A stretch of DNA of 64,000 nucleotides from JABFXX01 sp036489755. GTDB taxonomy: Bacteria > Myxococcota_A > Polyangia > Haliangiales > Haliangiaceae. The notes beneath the pieces are model-generated. The model saw only the letters and a program-made list of their open reading frames with translations. It was not told where the DNA came from and did no database searches. This document shows positions 47,719 through 57,960 of this stretch, piece by piece; positions within the stretch are counted from its first letter, which is position 1; each line of letters opens with the position of its first letter. The DNA is taken from positions 62,001-126,000 of the forward strand of contig DASXFD010000059.1 of assembly GCA_036489755.1 (NCBI GenBank), written 5' to 3'. A program made the position numbers and the translations under genes.

Positions 47719-49236
47719 TCACTTCTTTCCGCGTGCGAGCAGCGAGCCGAGGCCGATCAGTCCGAGCACCAACACGCCGCCGATCCCGAAGCTCAGCGGC
47801 TTGGTGGGCGGTGGCTGCGAGAACTGCGAGCCGCCGCTCGGTGCCGGCTTCGGGGCCGGCTTCGGCGACGTGCCGCGCCAGACTTTGATCTCGGGCACGT
47901 CGCGCATCACGAGGTCGCCAAGGGCGATCTTGCCGCGCGGTGCGAACGCGAGCTTGCTCGCCGCGATCACCTGGTTGGTGCCGCTCGGCGGCCCGCCCCA
48001 GCGAGCACGGATCGGATTCTTGCAGCTGATCGGGCCGGTCCACCAGTGACGGATCGCGTAGCGCGCCTGGAAGTAATTCTCCGCCGACTTGATCGCGCCG
48101 TGCTCGAGCTGGCGGTGCTCGTCGTACTGCTCGCGGCCACCCGTGACCGGATCGGCGACGCGGAACCGCAGATCGTCTTTGAACGCGCCCTTGCTGTAGC
48201 GCGCGTGCAGCCGCGTCAGCACGAAGTTGTTCTCGAGCCCACCGCCGACGACGTCGCCGCCGAGCGTCATGATGTCCTGCGGGCTGACGTCGAGCGTCGG
48301 GCACGGATCGCAGTGGTAGCCGTTCGTCGCGGTCCACGCGTACTCGGTCACGACCGCACCCGGGTGCGTCTCGATCGTGCGATCGAACAATGCGGCGTAG
48401 AACTCGCCGAACCGCGACTTCACGCTCGACTTGACGTCGAAGTTGGTCGGCACGAACACGTTCGGATAGTTCGAGACCTCGTAGCGCTTGTCGCGCGCGA
48501 TGATGTTGACGATCAGGTCCTGCGTGCCGGCGCTGTTCGCCATGCCGAGTCGTACCGGCAGCGAGAACTCGTCGCTGTCGTAGTGGAAGCGCAGCGGCGA
48601 CAGCGCCGCGTGGCCGTTCGCCATCGTGACCTTCGACGGATCGACCTTCGCGACGAACCACTTCATGCCGCTCTCGACGTACGGCCGGAGCAGCGGCTCG
48701 GCGCCGTCGGGGATCTTGTAGTGGTTGTCGCGCAGCCACGTCTCGAGACCCGACGAGTCCTTCGCCGACAGGATCAAGATCTTGTACTCGGCGACGTCGA
48801 ACTTCGCCTCGATCTTGACGCCGTCCTTCTTGGCGTCGTCTTCGTAGCCGCCGCCGGCCCGCGACGAGTACGAGGCCGGCGCCATGGGTGGCGGCGGCGG
48901 CGGGTTGTAGCAAGGATCCTGTTCCCAATATTCGACGAGCCGCGGCGAGCCGAGCGACTCGACGTGGTCGAAGACTTCTTTGGGCAGCGTCTTGACGTCG
49001 GCCTCGTGCAGCACGACCGGCACCGGCACGACCATCGCGAAGTCGGCGAGCGGTCCCTTGTAGTCGTTCTGCATCGACAGCACGGTGCGCGTGCCATCGC
49101 GAACGAGCACGACCTGCGTGGCGTCGTTGAACAGCTTGTCGCCGGAGCCGCTCACGTAGAACCCGCAAAATGCGTGGGCGGGCGCGGCGTGCGCGGCGAG
49201 GGTCAAACCAGCAACTAGGGCGAGGCGTTTCATCAT
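47719..49236 (-). CDS. DUF2330 protein, last of three tandem paralogues
   Basis: The 505-residue protein has a signal peptide followed by AFCGFYVSGSGDKLFNDATQ, the start typical of DUF2330 proteins, then VVLVRDGTRTVLSMQNDYKG, FAMVVPVPVVLHEADVKTLP, a Cys pair in the middle (HCDPCP) and a C-terminal hydrophobic segment with GKK at the end. Unlike its paralogues it has no Cys before the C-terminal helix, so a myxosortase-type sorting signal is absent. Function of the family is unknown. Two bases separate it from the preceding paralogue. Confidence 0.9.
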   Translation of the reverse strand: MMKRLALVAGLTLAAHAAPAHAFCGFYVSGSGDKLFNDATQVVLVRDGTRTVLSMQNDYKGPLADFAMVVPVPVVLHEADVKTLPKEVFDHVESLGSPRLVEYWEQDPCYNPPPPPPMAPASYSSRAGGGYEDDAKKDGVKIEAKFDVAEYKILILSAKDSSGLETWLRDNHYKIPDGAEPLLRPYVESGMKWFVAKVDPSKVTMANGHAALSPLRFHYDSDEFSLPVRLGMANSAGTQDLIVNIIARDKRYEVSNYPNVFVPTNFDVKSSVKSRFGEFYAALFDRTIETHPGAVVTEYAWTATNGYHCDPCPTLDVSPQDIMTLGGDVVGGGLENNFVLTRLHARYSKGAFKDDLRFRVADPVTGGREQYDEHRQLEHGAIKSAENYFQARYAIRHWWTGPISCKNPIRARWGGPPSGTNQVIAASKLAFAPRGKIALGDLVMRDVPEIKVWRGTSPKPAPKPAPSGGSQFSQPPPTKPLSFGIGGVLVLGLIGLGSLLARGKK

Positions 49237-49238
49237 GA

Positions 49239-50834
49239 CTACTGACGCGCCTCCCGGCGCCGCGATCTAGCGAAAGCGAACCCGAGGAGCGCCAACCCGG
49301 CGCCCAAGTCCGCCGGATTGCTGGTGCTGCACCCGTTCGTCTTGGCGGGCGCGTACGACTCGGCCGGCTTGGCTGGGACCGGCGGCGGCAGCACCGCATT
49401 CGAGACCGGATCGCTCGCGACGATCCCGATCTCGGGCACGTCGCGGTTGACGACCGCTTGCAGCTTGACCTCGCCGCGCGCCGCGAACGCGAGATTCGTG
49501 CCCGCGATCGGTGGCGCGTACCCGCCGTTCGGCGGACCACCCCAGATGTGACGGCGCGGGTTCGTGCACGCGATCGGGCCGGTCCACGGGTGGCGGATCA
49601 CGTAGCGGCCCTGGAAGTTGTTGACGCCATCCGGCGTGCTCCGCGCGCCTTCTTCAAGCCGGCCGGTCTGCTCGTCGACGACGAATTCGCGGCCGCCGAC
49701 GATCGGATCGGCCGCACGAAACACGAGATCGTCCTTGAGGTCCTTGCCGTAGCGCATGTGCAGGCGCGTCAGCACCATGGTGTAGCCGTACGCGCCGTAA
49801 GGCGGCGGGCGGCGGCGGTTCATCGGCGTCGGCGGCGACATATGCGCTTGCTGCGACGCGATCACGTCGGCGCCGAGCAGCTGGAAGTCGCTCGAACCGA
49901 GCGTCGGCCCCGGGCACGGATCGCACGTCGCCGCGCGCCACGAATATTCGGTGACGACCGCGCCGGGATGCTTCTCGACGGTCGCGTCGAACAGCGCGGC
50001 GTAAAACGCGCCGAACTTGTCCTTCACCGAGTCCTTGACGTCGAGGTTCGTCGGAATCGTGACGTTCGGATAGTTCGCGACCTCGTAGCGCTGATGCGGC
50101 GCGAGGATGTTGACGATCAGATCTTGCGTGCCCGAGCTGTTCGCGATGCCGAGCCGGATCGGCAGCTCGAAGCGATCGTCGTCGTAAAAGAAGCGCAGCG
50201 GCGACAGGGCCGCGCGGCCGTTCTCGAACGTGACCTTCGCCGGATCGACCTTCGCGACGAAGAACTTCATGCCGCTCTCGACGTACGGCCGGAGCAGCGG
50301 CTCGGCGCCGTCGGGGATGTTGTACTTCTCCTGGCGCAACCAGCCGTCGAGGCCCGTCGAGTTCTTCGCCGACAGGATCACGATCTGATACTCGCCGACG
50401 ACGAACTTCGCTTCGACGGTCACCTGGAAGTCGTGCGACGCCACCGCCTTCTTGGCGCGGATCAGGTTCGTACCGTTGTAGCCGACCGCGGGCATCTCCA
50501 TGTTCTGGGCGATCGCACACGGATCTTGTTCCCAGTATTCGACGAGCCGAGGCGCGCCCATCTTCTCGACGTGCTCGAACACGTCTTTCGGCAGCGTCTT
50601 GACGTCGCCTTCGTGCAGCACGACCGGCACCGGGATGATCATCGCGAACGCTTCCGGCGGTCCTTTGTAGTTGTTCTGCATCGACAGCACGGTGCGTGTG
50701 CCGTCGCGCATGAGCACGACTTGCGTCGCGTCGTTGAACATCTGCTGATCGCCGCCGGCGACGTAGAACCCGCAGAACGCGTGCGCGGTTCCCGCCGTCG
50801 CCGCGACGATCGCCGCGGCGACGAGTACTTTCAC
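49239..50834 (-). CDS. DUF2330 protein, middle of three tandem paralogues
   Basis: The 531-residue protein starts at a GTG overlapping the previous stop (GTGA), has a signal peptide ending GTAHA, then FCGFYVAGGDQQMFNDATQ and the same core as its neighbours, including CDPCPGP. Its C terminus has one Cys (TNGCSTS), a hydrophobic stretch and ARSRRR, a weakened form of the MYXO-CTERM layout of Cys, helix and Arg cluster. A Pro/Arg-rich insertion (NRRRPPPYGAYG) is unique to this copy. It may be processed and surface-anchored; this is inference. Confidence 0.9.
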   Translation of the reverse strand: MKVLVAAAIVAATAGTAHAFCGFYVAGGDQQMFNDATQVVLMRDGTRTVLSMQNNYKGPPEAFAMIIPVPVVLHEGDVKTLPKDVFEHVEKMGAPRLVEYWEQDPCAIAQNMEMPAVGYNGTNLIRAKKAVASHDFQVTVEAKFVVGEYQIVILSAKNSTGLDGWLRQEKYNIPDGAEPLLRPYVESGMKFFVAKVDPAKVTFENGRAALSPLRFFYDDDRFELPIRLGIANSSGTQDLIVNILAPHQRYEVANYPNVTIPTNLDVKDSVKDKFGAFYAALFDATVEKHPGAVVTEYSWRAATCDPCPGPTLGSSDFQLLGADVIASQQAHMSPPTPMNRRRPPPYGAYGYTMVLTRLHMRYGKDLKDDLVFRAADPIVGGREFVVDEQTGRLEEGARSTPDGVNNFQGRYVIRHPWTGPIACTNPRRHIWGGPPNGGYAPPIAGTNLAFAARGEVKLQAVVNRDVPEIGIVASDPVSNAVLPPPVPAKPAESYAPAKTNGCSTSNPADLGAGLALLGFAFARSRRREARQ

Positions 50835-52375
50835 GAACGTCTCCGGACGAGCACGAGCCCGCTCAGCACGAGCACGAGCAGCGAGCCCGCCCCGCCCTCG
50901 CCGCCGTCGCAACCGCAGCCGGTCTTCGACGATTTGGCGGGCGTGTAGCTCGGCTCGCCGGCCGCCGGCACGTGATCCTGCGGCGCGACGTTGCCACCGC
51001 CGATGCCGAGCTCGGGGATCCCCTTCGGCACCGACGTCGCGAGCTGCACGCTGCCGCGCGGCGCGAACGCGAGGTTCGTCGCGGCGATCGGGCCCGTCGC
51101 GATCTGCTGGTTGTCGGTCGGGCCGCCCCAGATGCCGCGGTGCGGGTTCTCGCACTTGATCGGGCCCGTCCACGGATGGCGGATGGCGTAGCGGCCCTGG
51201 AAGTTGTTGGTCGAATCCGGCCGCGCGCCTTGCTCGAGCTGGCCGCCCGACTGCACGAACTCGCGGCCGCCGACGATCGGCGGCGCCTGACGGAACACGA
51301 GGTCGTTCTTGACGTCTTTGCCGTAGCGCGCGTGGAGGCGCGTCAGCACGAAATCTTCGCCGTCGTAGCGCAGCGCGTGGCCCACGACCCCGGCGAGCAC
51401 GTCGGCGCCGAGCGTCTGGAAGTCGCTCGGATCGAGCGCCGGCCCCGGGCACGGATCGCAGGTCGTCGCCTGCCACGCGTACTCGGTGACGATCGCGCCC
51501 GGATGTTTCTCGAGCGTCGCGTCGAACAGCGCGGCGTAAAACGCGCCGAACTTGTCTTTCACCGATGGCGCGACGTCGAGGTTCGTCGGGATCGTCACGT
51601 TGTCGTAGTTCGCGACCTCGTAGCGCTGGTTCGGCGCGAGGATGTTGACGATCAGATCCTGCGTGCCCGAGCTGTTCGCGACGCCGAGCCGGATCGGCAG
51701 CGAGAACTCGTCGGCATCGTAGTGAAAGCGCAGCGGCGACAACGCGGCGCGGCCGTCTTCGAACGTGACCTTCGTCGGATCGACCTTCGCGACGAAGAAC
51801 TTCTCGCCCGCCTCGACGTACGGCCGGAGCAGCGGCTCGACGCCTTGCGGGATGTTGTAGTTCTGCTCGTGCAGCCAGGTTTCGAGGCCCGTCGAGTCCT
51901 TCGCCGACAGGATCACGATCTGGTACTCGCCGACGTTGAAGCGCGCCTCGACCTTCACGCCGAGGCCCGCCTTCGCGATCGCCATGCCGGTGCCGCCCAT
52001 CGGCGCGGCCATTGCCACCGACATCTCCGGCGGCGGCATCGGCGGCGCGCACGGGTCCTGCTCCCAATACTCGACGAGGCGCGGCGCGCCCATCTGCTCG
52101 ACGTGCGCGAACACGTCTTTCGCCAGCGTCTTGACGTCGCCCTCGTGCAAGACGACCGGCACCGGGATCACCATGGCGAACGCCTCGGGCGGCCCCTTGT
52201 AGTTGTTCTGCATCGACATCACGGTCCGCGTGCCCATGCGCATCAACACGACTTGCGTCGCGTCGTTGAACAGTTGTTGGCCGCTGCCCGCGACGTAAAA
52301 GCCGCAGAACGCGTGCGCGGTCGCCGGCGTCAACGCGAGCGCGACCAAAGCTCCCAGTGCTCCCAATGATCTCAT
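50831..52375 (-). CDS. DUF2330 protein with MYXO-CTERM-like sorting signal, first of three paralogues
   Basis: The 514-residue protein has a signal peptide ending ATAHA, FCGFYVAGSGQQLFNDATQ and the DUF2330 core with CDPCPGP and paired Trp/Tyr motifs (EYWEQDPC). The final 30 residues (TGCGCDGGEGGAG, then a hydrophobic stretch and RRRS) match the MYXO-CTERM sorting signal, which is thought to be cleaved and lipidated or anchored by myxosortase. It heads a four-gene unit of three DUF2330 genes and a multihaem cytochrome gene. Confidence 0.92.
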   Translation of the reverse strand: MRSLGALGALVALALTPATAHAFCGFYVAGSGQQLFNDATQVVLMRMGTRTVMSMQNNYKGPPEAFAMVIPVPVVLHEGDVKTLAKDVFAHVEQMGAPRLVEYWEQDPCAPPMPPPEMSVAMAAPMGGTGMAIAKAGLGVKVEARFNVGEYQIVILSAKDSTGLETWLHEQNYNIPQGVEPLLRPYVEAGEKFFVAKVDPTKVTFEDGRAALSPLRFHYDADEFSLPIRLGVANSSGTQDLIVNILAPNQRYEVANYDNVTIPTNLDVAPSVKDKFGAFYAALFDATLEKHPGAIVTEYAWQATTCDPCPGPALDPSDFQTLGADVLAGVVGHALRYDGEDFVLTRLHARYGKDVKNDLVFRQAPPIVGGREFVQSGGQLEQGARPDSTNNFQGRYAIRHPWTGPIKCENPHRGIWGGPTDNQQIATGPIAATNLAFAPRGSVQLATSVPKGIPELGIGGGNVAPQDHVPAAGEPSYTPAKSSKTGCGCDGGEGGAGSLLVLVLSGLVLVRRRS

Positions 52376-52424
52376 CGTGACAGCTTAGACGAGCCAGCCG
52401 CCGAGATCCTTGGGCGGGGACTGC

Positions 52425-53258
52425 TTACATGCCGCAGCCGGGCGCGCTCGTCGCCAGCTGGTCGCGCATCGCCTTGCATTGCTTCTCGAGCACGGCACGC
52501 GAGCTATCGGAGTCGATGCCGATCGTCGCGTCCGCGAGCGCGTTGGCGTCGTGTGCCAGCGACGTCGCGACGTCGAACGGGACCGTCTGGCAGTGCGCGA
52601 TCTTCGCGGCCGCGAGCCGCAGCGCACCGCACTCCGGGAAGCGTGCCGGTTGCTCGGCGTCGCCGGGCACGCAGCGCGCGCCGACGAGCTCGGCCTCGAC
52701 CTTCGACGATCGCGCCTTGCATTGCGCCGCGAGCTTGCCGCGGGTCTCCGCCGACGCCTTGCTCCATTCGGCGCGCTGGTGCGCGACGCGCGCGAGGTTC
52801 TCGAGCGGCGGCTTGACGAGCCGCGTGCAGTGGTTCTCGATGCGCGCCCAACCTTCGAGGTCGTCGCACGCGGAGATGCCGACGGTTTGCCGGCGCAGCG
52901 AGCCGTGCACCGCGCAACCCGATTCGAGCTCGACTGCGAGCTCGAGCGTGGCCGAGCCGCGCGCGACGTGGACGCCGACGTCGCCGGCACGCCCGATCCA
53001 GCCATCGCCGGCATCGGGCGCGAGCGGGATGATGCCGAGCGCGCCGCCGGCACCCGATAGATCGATCCGCACGACGCCGTCGGCCGCATCGATCGCGATC
53101 GACGCCGCGGGCTCGCCGTCGACCGTGCAGCCGGTCCAGCGCAGCTTGCCCTGCCAATCGCCGACCCAGCTCGCCCAGCTGGATCGCGAGTCCGACGGCG
53201 GCACCGGATCGGCGTGCGCGACAGCGACGATCGCGAGCGTGGCGAGCACCCACCGCAC
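52425..53258 (-). CDS. Secreted Cys-containing protein of unknown function
   Basis: The 277-residue protein has a signal peptide (ATLAIVAVAHA). Residues 25-120 form a beta-rich domain (SWASWVGDWQGKLRWTGC). The rest is helical with six or more Cys, several in the spacing C-x10-16-C (AQCKARSSKVEAELVGARC, FPECGALRLAAAKIAHC), which suggests a disulphide-bonded helical bundle. I do not recognise a family. It lies 49 bp upstream of the DUF2330 operon on the same strand. Confidence 0.75.
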   Translation of the reverse strand: MRWVLATLAIVAVAHADPVPPSDSRSSWASWVGDWQGKLRWTGCTVDGEPAASIAIDAADGVVRIDLSGAGGALGIIPLAPDAGDGWIGRAGDVGVHVARGSATLELAVELESGCAVHGSLRRQTVGISACDDLEGWARIENHCTRLVKPPLENLARVAHQRAEWSKASAETRGKLAAQCKARSSKVEAELVGARCVPGDAEQPARFPECGALRLAAAKIAHCQTVPFDVATSLAHDANALADATIGIDSDSSRAVLEKQCKAMRDQLATSAPGCGM

Positions 53259-53282
53259 CCGAGGAGGATGCCACGCAGCCGG

Positions 53283-54695
53283 CTACTCGTCAGCTTCGAT
53301 CGGTGTACGGGGCTTCCCGCGCGCGGTGACCGTGTAAATCACGGCTCCGGCGACGAGCACCGCTAGGATCTCGGCGCTCAACCTGGGCTCGGCCGACACT
53401 CCGAAGATCACGGTCCATACCGACAGTGCGACGAACAGGAGCGGTGCGATCGGGTACAGCGGCGTGCGGAACCCGATGGGCGCGACCGGGCCCTTGCCAC
53501 CCGATTCGACGGTCGCGCGCGCGACGCCCGCAGCATCGCGGCGATCGCGACTGCGCATCACGAACACCGCGCCGACGGTCAGCGTCGCGAAGATCGCGAG
53601 CGTGAACCCCGTGAGCCGGAGCAGATGATCGGGGTCGCTGAACAGCGTGAACGCGATCGCGAGCACGCACTGCACGGCGACGGCCGCGACCGGCACGCCG
53701 CGCTTGGAGTAGTACGCGAGCTGGCGCGGCAACGCGTGGTCGGCGGCCATCGTCGCGTAGACGCGCGGGCCGGCCATCATCATCGCGCTCACCGCCGACA
53801 TCAGCGCGATCGCGATCAGCGAGCTCAGCGTCGAGCCGGCGTGCTCGCCGAACAGCGCGCGCGCCGCGATGTCGCCGACCGGGTGCTTGATCGGATCGAT
53901 CGCCATCGCTTCGGGCGGCACCGCGTAGAGGAACACCAGGTTGAGCGCGATGTAGAGCAGCATCACGGCACCGGTGCCGACGAGCAGCGCGCGCGGCAAC
54001 GTGCGTTGCGGGTGCTCGATCTCGCCGGCGACGTACGCCGCGGCGTTCCAGCCCGAGTACGCGAAGCTCACGTACATCAGCGCGGTCGCATAGTTCGCCG
54101 CACCGTGGCGCGTGCCGAGCTGCGACAGGCCGTCGCCGCGTGACGCGAAGTGGCTCCAGTCACCGTGGCCGACCAACATGCCCGCGAGGATGAACACGAC
54201 GATCAGCGTGACCTTCGCGATCGTGAGGCCGGTCTGGACGCGGCCGCCGAGCTTGGTGTCGAACGCGTGCAGCGCCGTCATCGCGAGGATCAGCACGCAC
54301 GCGATCGCCTTCATCGCAGCGGTCCCGCCGACCGCCGGAAAGATCGCGCCGACGAACGATGCGAACAGCAGCGCGGCGAACGCGATCGGCGCCGAAAATC
54401 CGACGACGAGCGACACCCAGCCGCTCATGAAGCCGAACGCCGGGTGATACGCCTCGCGCAGGTACACGTACTCGCCGCCGGCGTGCGGCATCCGCGAGCC
54501 GAGCTCGGCGTAACACGCCGCGCCGCACAGCGCGATCACGCCGCCGACGACCCAGGTCGACATCATCGACCACGGATCTTTGAACTGAAACGCGGCCGTG
54601 AAGCCCGCGCTCGTGAACACGCCGGCGCCGATCATGTTCGCGACGACGATGGATGCGGCGACGAGGACGCCGAGCTGACGCTTGGGTTGAGTCAC
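53283..54695 (-). CDS. APC-superfamily amino acid permease
   Basis: The 470-residue protein has about twelve membrane helices and the APC signature in helix 1 (VANMIGAGVFTSAGF), where unwound glycines bind the substrate backbone, then GVIALCGAACYAELGSRMP in helix 3 and SFAYSGWNAAAYVAGEI in helix 6. It resembles the LAT-like branch, so amino acid exchange or uptake is likely; specificity cannot be read. The esterase gene ends 6 bp upstream on the same strand. Confidence 0.95.
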   Translation of the reverse strand: MTQPKRQLGVLVAASIVVANMIGAGVFTSAGFTAAFQFKDPWSMMSTWVVGGVIALCGAACYAELGSRMPHAGGEYVYLREAYHPAFGFMSGWVSLVVGFSAPIAFAALLFASFVGAIFPAVGGTAAMKAIACVLILAMTALHAFDTKLGGRVQTGLTIAKVTLIVVFILAGMLVGHGDWSHFASRGDGLSQLGTRHGAANYATALMYVSFAYSGWNAAAYVAGEIEHPQRTLPRALLVGTGAVMLLYIALNLVFLYAVPPEAMAIDPIKHPVGDIAARALFGEHAGSTLSSLIAIALMSAVSAMMMAGPRVYATMAADHALPRQLAYYSKRGVPVAAVAVQCVLAIAFTLFSDPDHLLRLTGFTLAIFATLTVGAVFVMRSRDRRDAAGVARATVESGGKGPVAPIGFRTPLYPIAPLLFVALSVWTVIFGVSAEPRLSAEILAVLVAGAVIYTVTARGKPRTPIEADE

Positions 54696-54701
54696 GCGCG
54701 C

Positions 54702-55733
54702 CTACCGCATGTGCCGATCGAGGAACGCGAGAGCGTCGCGCCAGCACCGCCGCGCGGACGGGTCCCACACCAGAGCGTGAAATGCATGGATGCCGCCCGG
54801 GTAATAGCGCGCTTCGCAGGGCACGTTGAGCACGCCGAGCGCTTTTTCGAGGCGGCGCGTATCGTCGAGCAGCGGATCGCGCGTACCGACCGGTACGAAA
54901 AATGGCGGCAGCGGTCGATCGAGCGCGAGCATGCCGGCGGCGGCTTCTTCGACGAGCAGCAGCGGATCGGCGAGCGCAGTCGTCGGGCTCCGCGTAGGCG
55001 GATGGCCATGCAAGTACGACGCGCCGGCATCCCGGATCATTCCATCAACCCACCACGGCAGCGCGCGGCGCTTGCCGAATCGGTCGGTCTCGGAGGCCTG
55101 GAGCATCCCGCAGAACGGCATCACGGCGCGCGGCCGCACGCCGCAGTCGAACGCGGCACGCGCCCACGGCTCGTCGCGGCGCAGCGTGGTCGCGAGCGCG
55201 AGCGACGTGATGAGGTTCGCACCCGCCGACTCGCCGGCGACCGCGATGCGATCCGGATCACCGCCGAGCTCGGCGACCCGCTCGACGAGCCAGTTATAGG
55301 CACGGCACGTGTCGTCGATCGCGGCCGGATACGGGTACTGCGGCGCGAGCCGATAGCTGATGTTGACGACCAAGTAACCGAAGCGCGCGAACACCAGGCC
55401 CATCAGCCAATGCGTGTCCTTCGACAGCAGATGAAACGCGCCGCCGTGCACGTAGAGCACGACGGGCCACGGCTTCGGCTTGTGAACCGGCCGATAGATA
55501 TCGAGGCGGTGAAAGTGCGGATCGGGCCCGTACGCGACGTCGGCTTCGAGCTCGACGCCGTGCCGCTTCGGCGATGCCGCGGGATGCAGCCGGCCCGTCG
55601 CCGATAGCGACTCGAAGAACGCGTTCGCGACGAACGAGCGCGCGCGGCGAAACAACGAGCTCTTCCACGCAACCCTGCGGGTTGCGGGTACGACGGGATC
55701 TCCGGCCAGGCTCGCTGCGCTCGCTTGCCTCAC
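54702..55733 (-). CDS. HSL-type alpha/beta hydrolase (esterase/lipase)
   Basis: The 343-residue protein has the hormone-sensitive-lipase-type features: oxyanion motif HGGAF, nucleophile Ser in AGESAGAN, acid in GTRDPLLDD and the catalytic His in GGIHAFHAL. It should hydrolyse short-chain or lipid esters. The only start in frame near the domain is a GTG overlapping the htrA stop (GTGA); the first 25 residues are Ala/Arg-rich and include a hairpin-forming stretch (55668-55686), so a TTG further in could be the real start. Confidence 0.9.
   Translation of the reverse strand: MRQASAASLAGDPVVPATRRVAWKSSLFRRARSFVANAFFESLSATGRLHPAASPKRHGVELEADVAYGPDPHFHRLDIYRPVHKPKPWPVVLYVHGGAFHLLSKDTHWLMGLVFARFGYLVVNISYRLAPQYPYPAAIDDTCRAYNWLVERVAELGGDPDRIAVAGESAGANLITSLALATTLRRDEPWARAAFDCGVRPRAVMPFCGMLQASETDRFGKRRALPWWVDGMIRDAGASYLHGHPPTRSPTTALADPLLLVEEAAAGMLALDRPLPPFFVPVGTRDPLLDDTRRLEKALGVLNVPCEARYYPGGIHAFHALVWDPSARRCWRDALAFLDRHMR
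55668..55686. repeat. Perfect inverted repeat inside the esterase 5' region
   Basis: CGCAACCC (55668-55675) and GGGTTGCG (55679-55686) form a perfect 8-bp stem with a TGC loop. It sits about 50-65 bases inside the frame of the esterase, just after htrA. It could be an attenuator or mRNA-processing hairpin between the two genes, or chance in a GC-rich stretch. Confidence 0.35.
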
Positions 55734-56878
55734 TGCACCGCTTGTAATTCTACCTTGACCTTGCGGCGATTGCCGTTGTTCTCGAGCGTGACCTCGACGG
55801 TGTCTCCCACCTTGTAGTTGTCGAGCGCCTTGTAGAGATCTTTCGAGCGATGGACGTCGACGCCGTCGATGCCGACGATCACGTCGCCGAGCCGCGTGCC
55901 GGCATCGCTGCGGACCGCGCCGGTGATGCCCGCGCGGTCGGCGGCGCCGCCCTTGACGGCCTGCCAGACGGCGACGCCGTCGATGCCATTGTTCGCGGCG
56001 AGCGAGTCGTTGAGGATGCTGATGCCGAGGCCCGGGCGCGTGATCTTGCCGGACTTGATCAGCTGCGGGACGATCGCGTTGATCGTGTCGACGGGCACCG
56101 CGAAGCCGATGCCGGCATTCGCGCCCGACGGGCTGTAGATCGCGGTGTTGATGCCGATGAGGCGGCCCGAGCTGTCGAGCAGCGGGCCACCCGAGTTGCC
56201 CGGGTTGATCGACGCGTCGGTCTGGATCACGTCGGAGATCGGCCGCCCCGACACGCTCTTGATCTCGCGGCCCAAGCCCGAGATCACGCCGGTCGTCAAT
56301 GTCTGGTCCAAGCCGAACGGGTTGCCGATCGCGAGGACCTTCTGGCCGACCTTGAGGTTCGCCGACTGGCCGACCGGCAGCGGCAACAGCTTCTGCGGCG
56401 GTGCGTCGATGTGGAGCACCGCGATGTCCTTGTCGGGCGCGGTGCCGACGATCTGCGCCGGATACGTCGAGCCGTCGTTGAGCGTCACGCTCGCGCGATC
56501 GCCTTCCTGCACGACATGGAAGTTGGTGACGATGTGGCCGTCCTGGTCCCACACGATGCCCGAGCCGGTGCCCTGCGGGATCTCCGTCACATCCATCGTG
56601 ATCTGATCGCGGCGCGTCATCAGGCTGGTGACGTGCACGACCGACCGCGAGAACTTGCCGAACACGTCGATCGTCGCCTGCTCGTCCGCGCCGAGCTTGT
56701 CGTCGGGACGCTGCGCGATCGGCCGTGGCTCGACGGTCGCGTAATGCGGCGTCGCGTGCCGCTGTTGGTACACGGTGTAGACCAACGCGCTCGCGACCAG
56801 CAGCAGCAGGATCGCGAGCACTTTCGTGAGGTGCGATTCGCGGGGTGGCTGACTCACGGGATATAGCGAGTGTGACAC
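55730..56878 (-). CDS. HtrA/DegP-type serine protease
   Basis: The 382-residue protein has one membrane helix (about 19-37), a trypsin-like domain with the catalytic triad His 121 (IVTNFHVV), Asp 151 (DKDIAVL) and Ser 229 (NPGNSGGPLL), and one PDZ domain (about 280-375, RPGLGISIL, RLGDVIVGIDG). One PDZ and an N-terminal anchor make it DegS-like in layout. It degrades or senses misfolded envelope proteins. A second GTG seven codons downstream (56857) could be the start; the first overlaps the trxB terminator hairpin. Confidence 0.96.
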   Translation of the reverse strand: MSHSLYPVSQPPRESHLTKVLAILLLLVASALVYTVYQQRHATPHYATVEPRPIAQRPDDKLGADEQATIDVFGKFSRSVVHVTSLMTRRDQITMDVTEIPQGTGSGIVWDQDGHIVTNFHVVQEGDRASVTLNDGSTYPAQIVGTAPDKDIAVLHIDAPPQKLLPLPVGQSANLKVGQKVLAIGNPFGLDQTLTTGVISGLGREIKSVSGRPISDVIQTDASINPGNSGGPLLDSSGRLIGINTAIYSPSGANAGIGFAVPVDTINAIVPQLIKSGKITRPGLGISILNDSLAANNGIDGVAVWQAVKGGAADRAGITGAVRSDAGTRLGDVIVGIDGVDVHRSKDLYKALDNYKVGDTVEVTLENNGNRRKVKVELQAVQ

Positions 56879-56893
56879 GCCGGAAAACCGGCG
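56878..56893. terminator. GC hairpin between trxB and htrA
   Basis: CGCCGG and CCGGCG form a perfect 6-bp stem around an AAAA loop, located 34 bp past the trxB stop on the minus strand and touching the annotated htrA start. A short terminator or attenuator for trxB is likely. Its overlap with the first htrA GTG favours the later GTG as the real htrA start. Confidence 0.4.
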
Positions 56894-56926
56894 CGAAGCC
56901 GACAGACATTCCTTGAACGGGCGCTT

Positions 56927-57877
<951 letters not shown>

Positions 57878-57960
57878 GGGCGGGTCTTACCATCTTCCCG
57901 AGCGTTTTTTGGCCGCCGCAATGCCTCGCACCGCTCGGTTGGAATTAAAATTGTGACGGC

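Noticed and set aside
45928..49218. Very long open frame on the plus strand (over 1,000 codons)
   Set aside because: It is antisense to the five-haem cytochrome and a DUF2330 gene, is extremely rich in Arg/Ala/Val/Asp with no domain or signal, and results from strong third-position GC bias of the true genes.
49239..52067. Single 942-codon minus-strand frame as one giant DUF2330 protein
   Set aside because: The frame joins the real middle DUF2330 gene to an out-of-frame reading of the first one. Signal peptide, GTG and the GTGA overlap at 50834 mark the true start.
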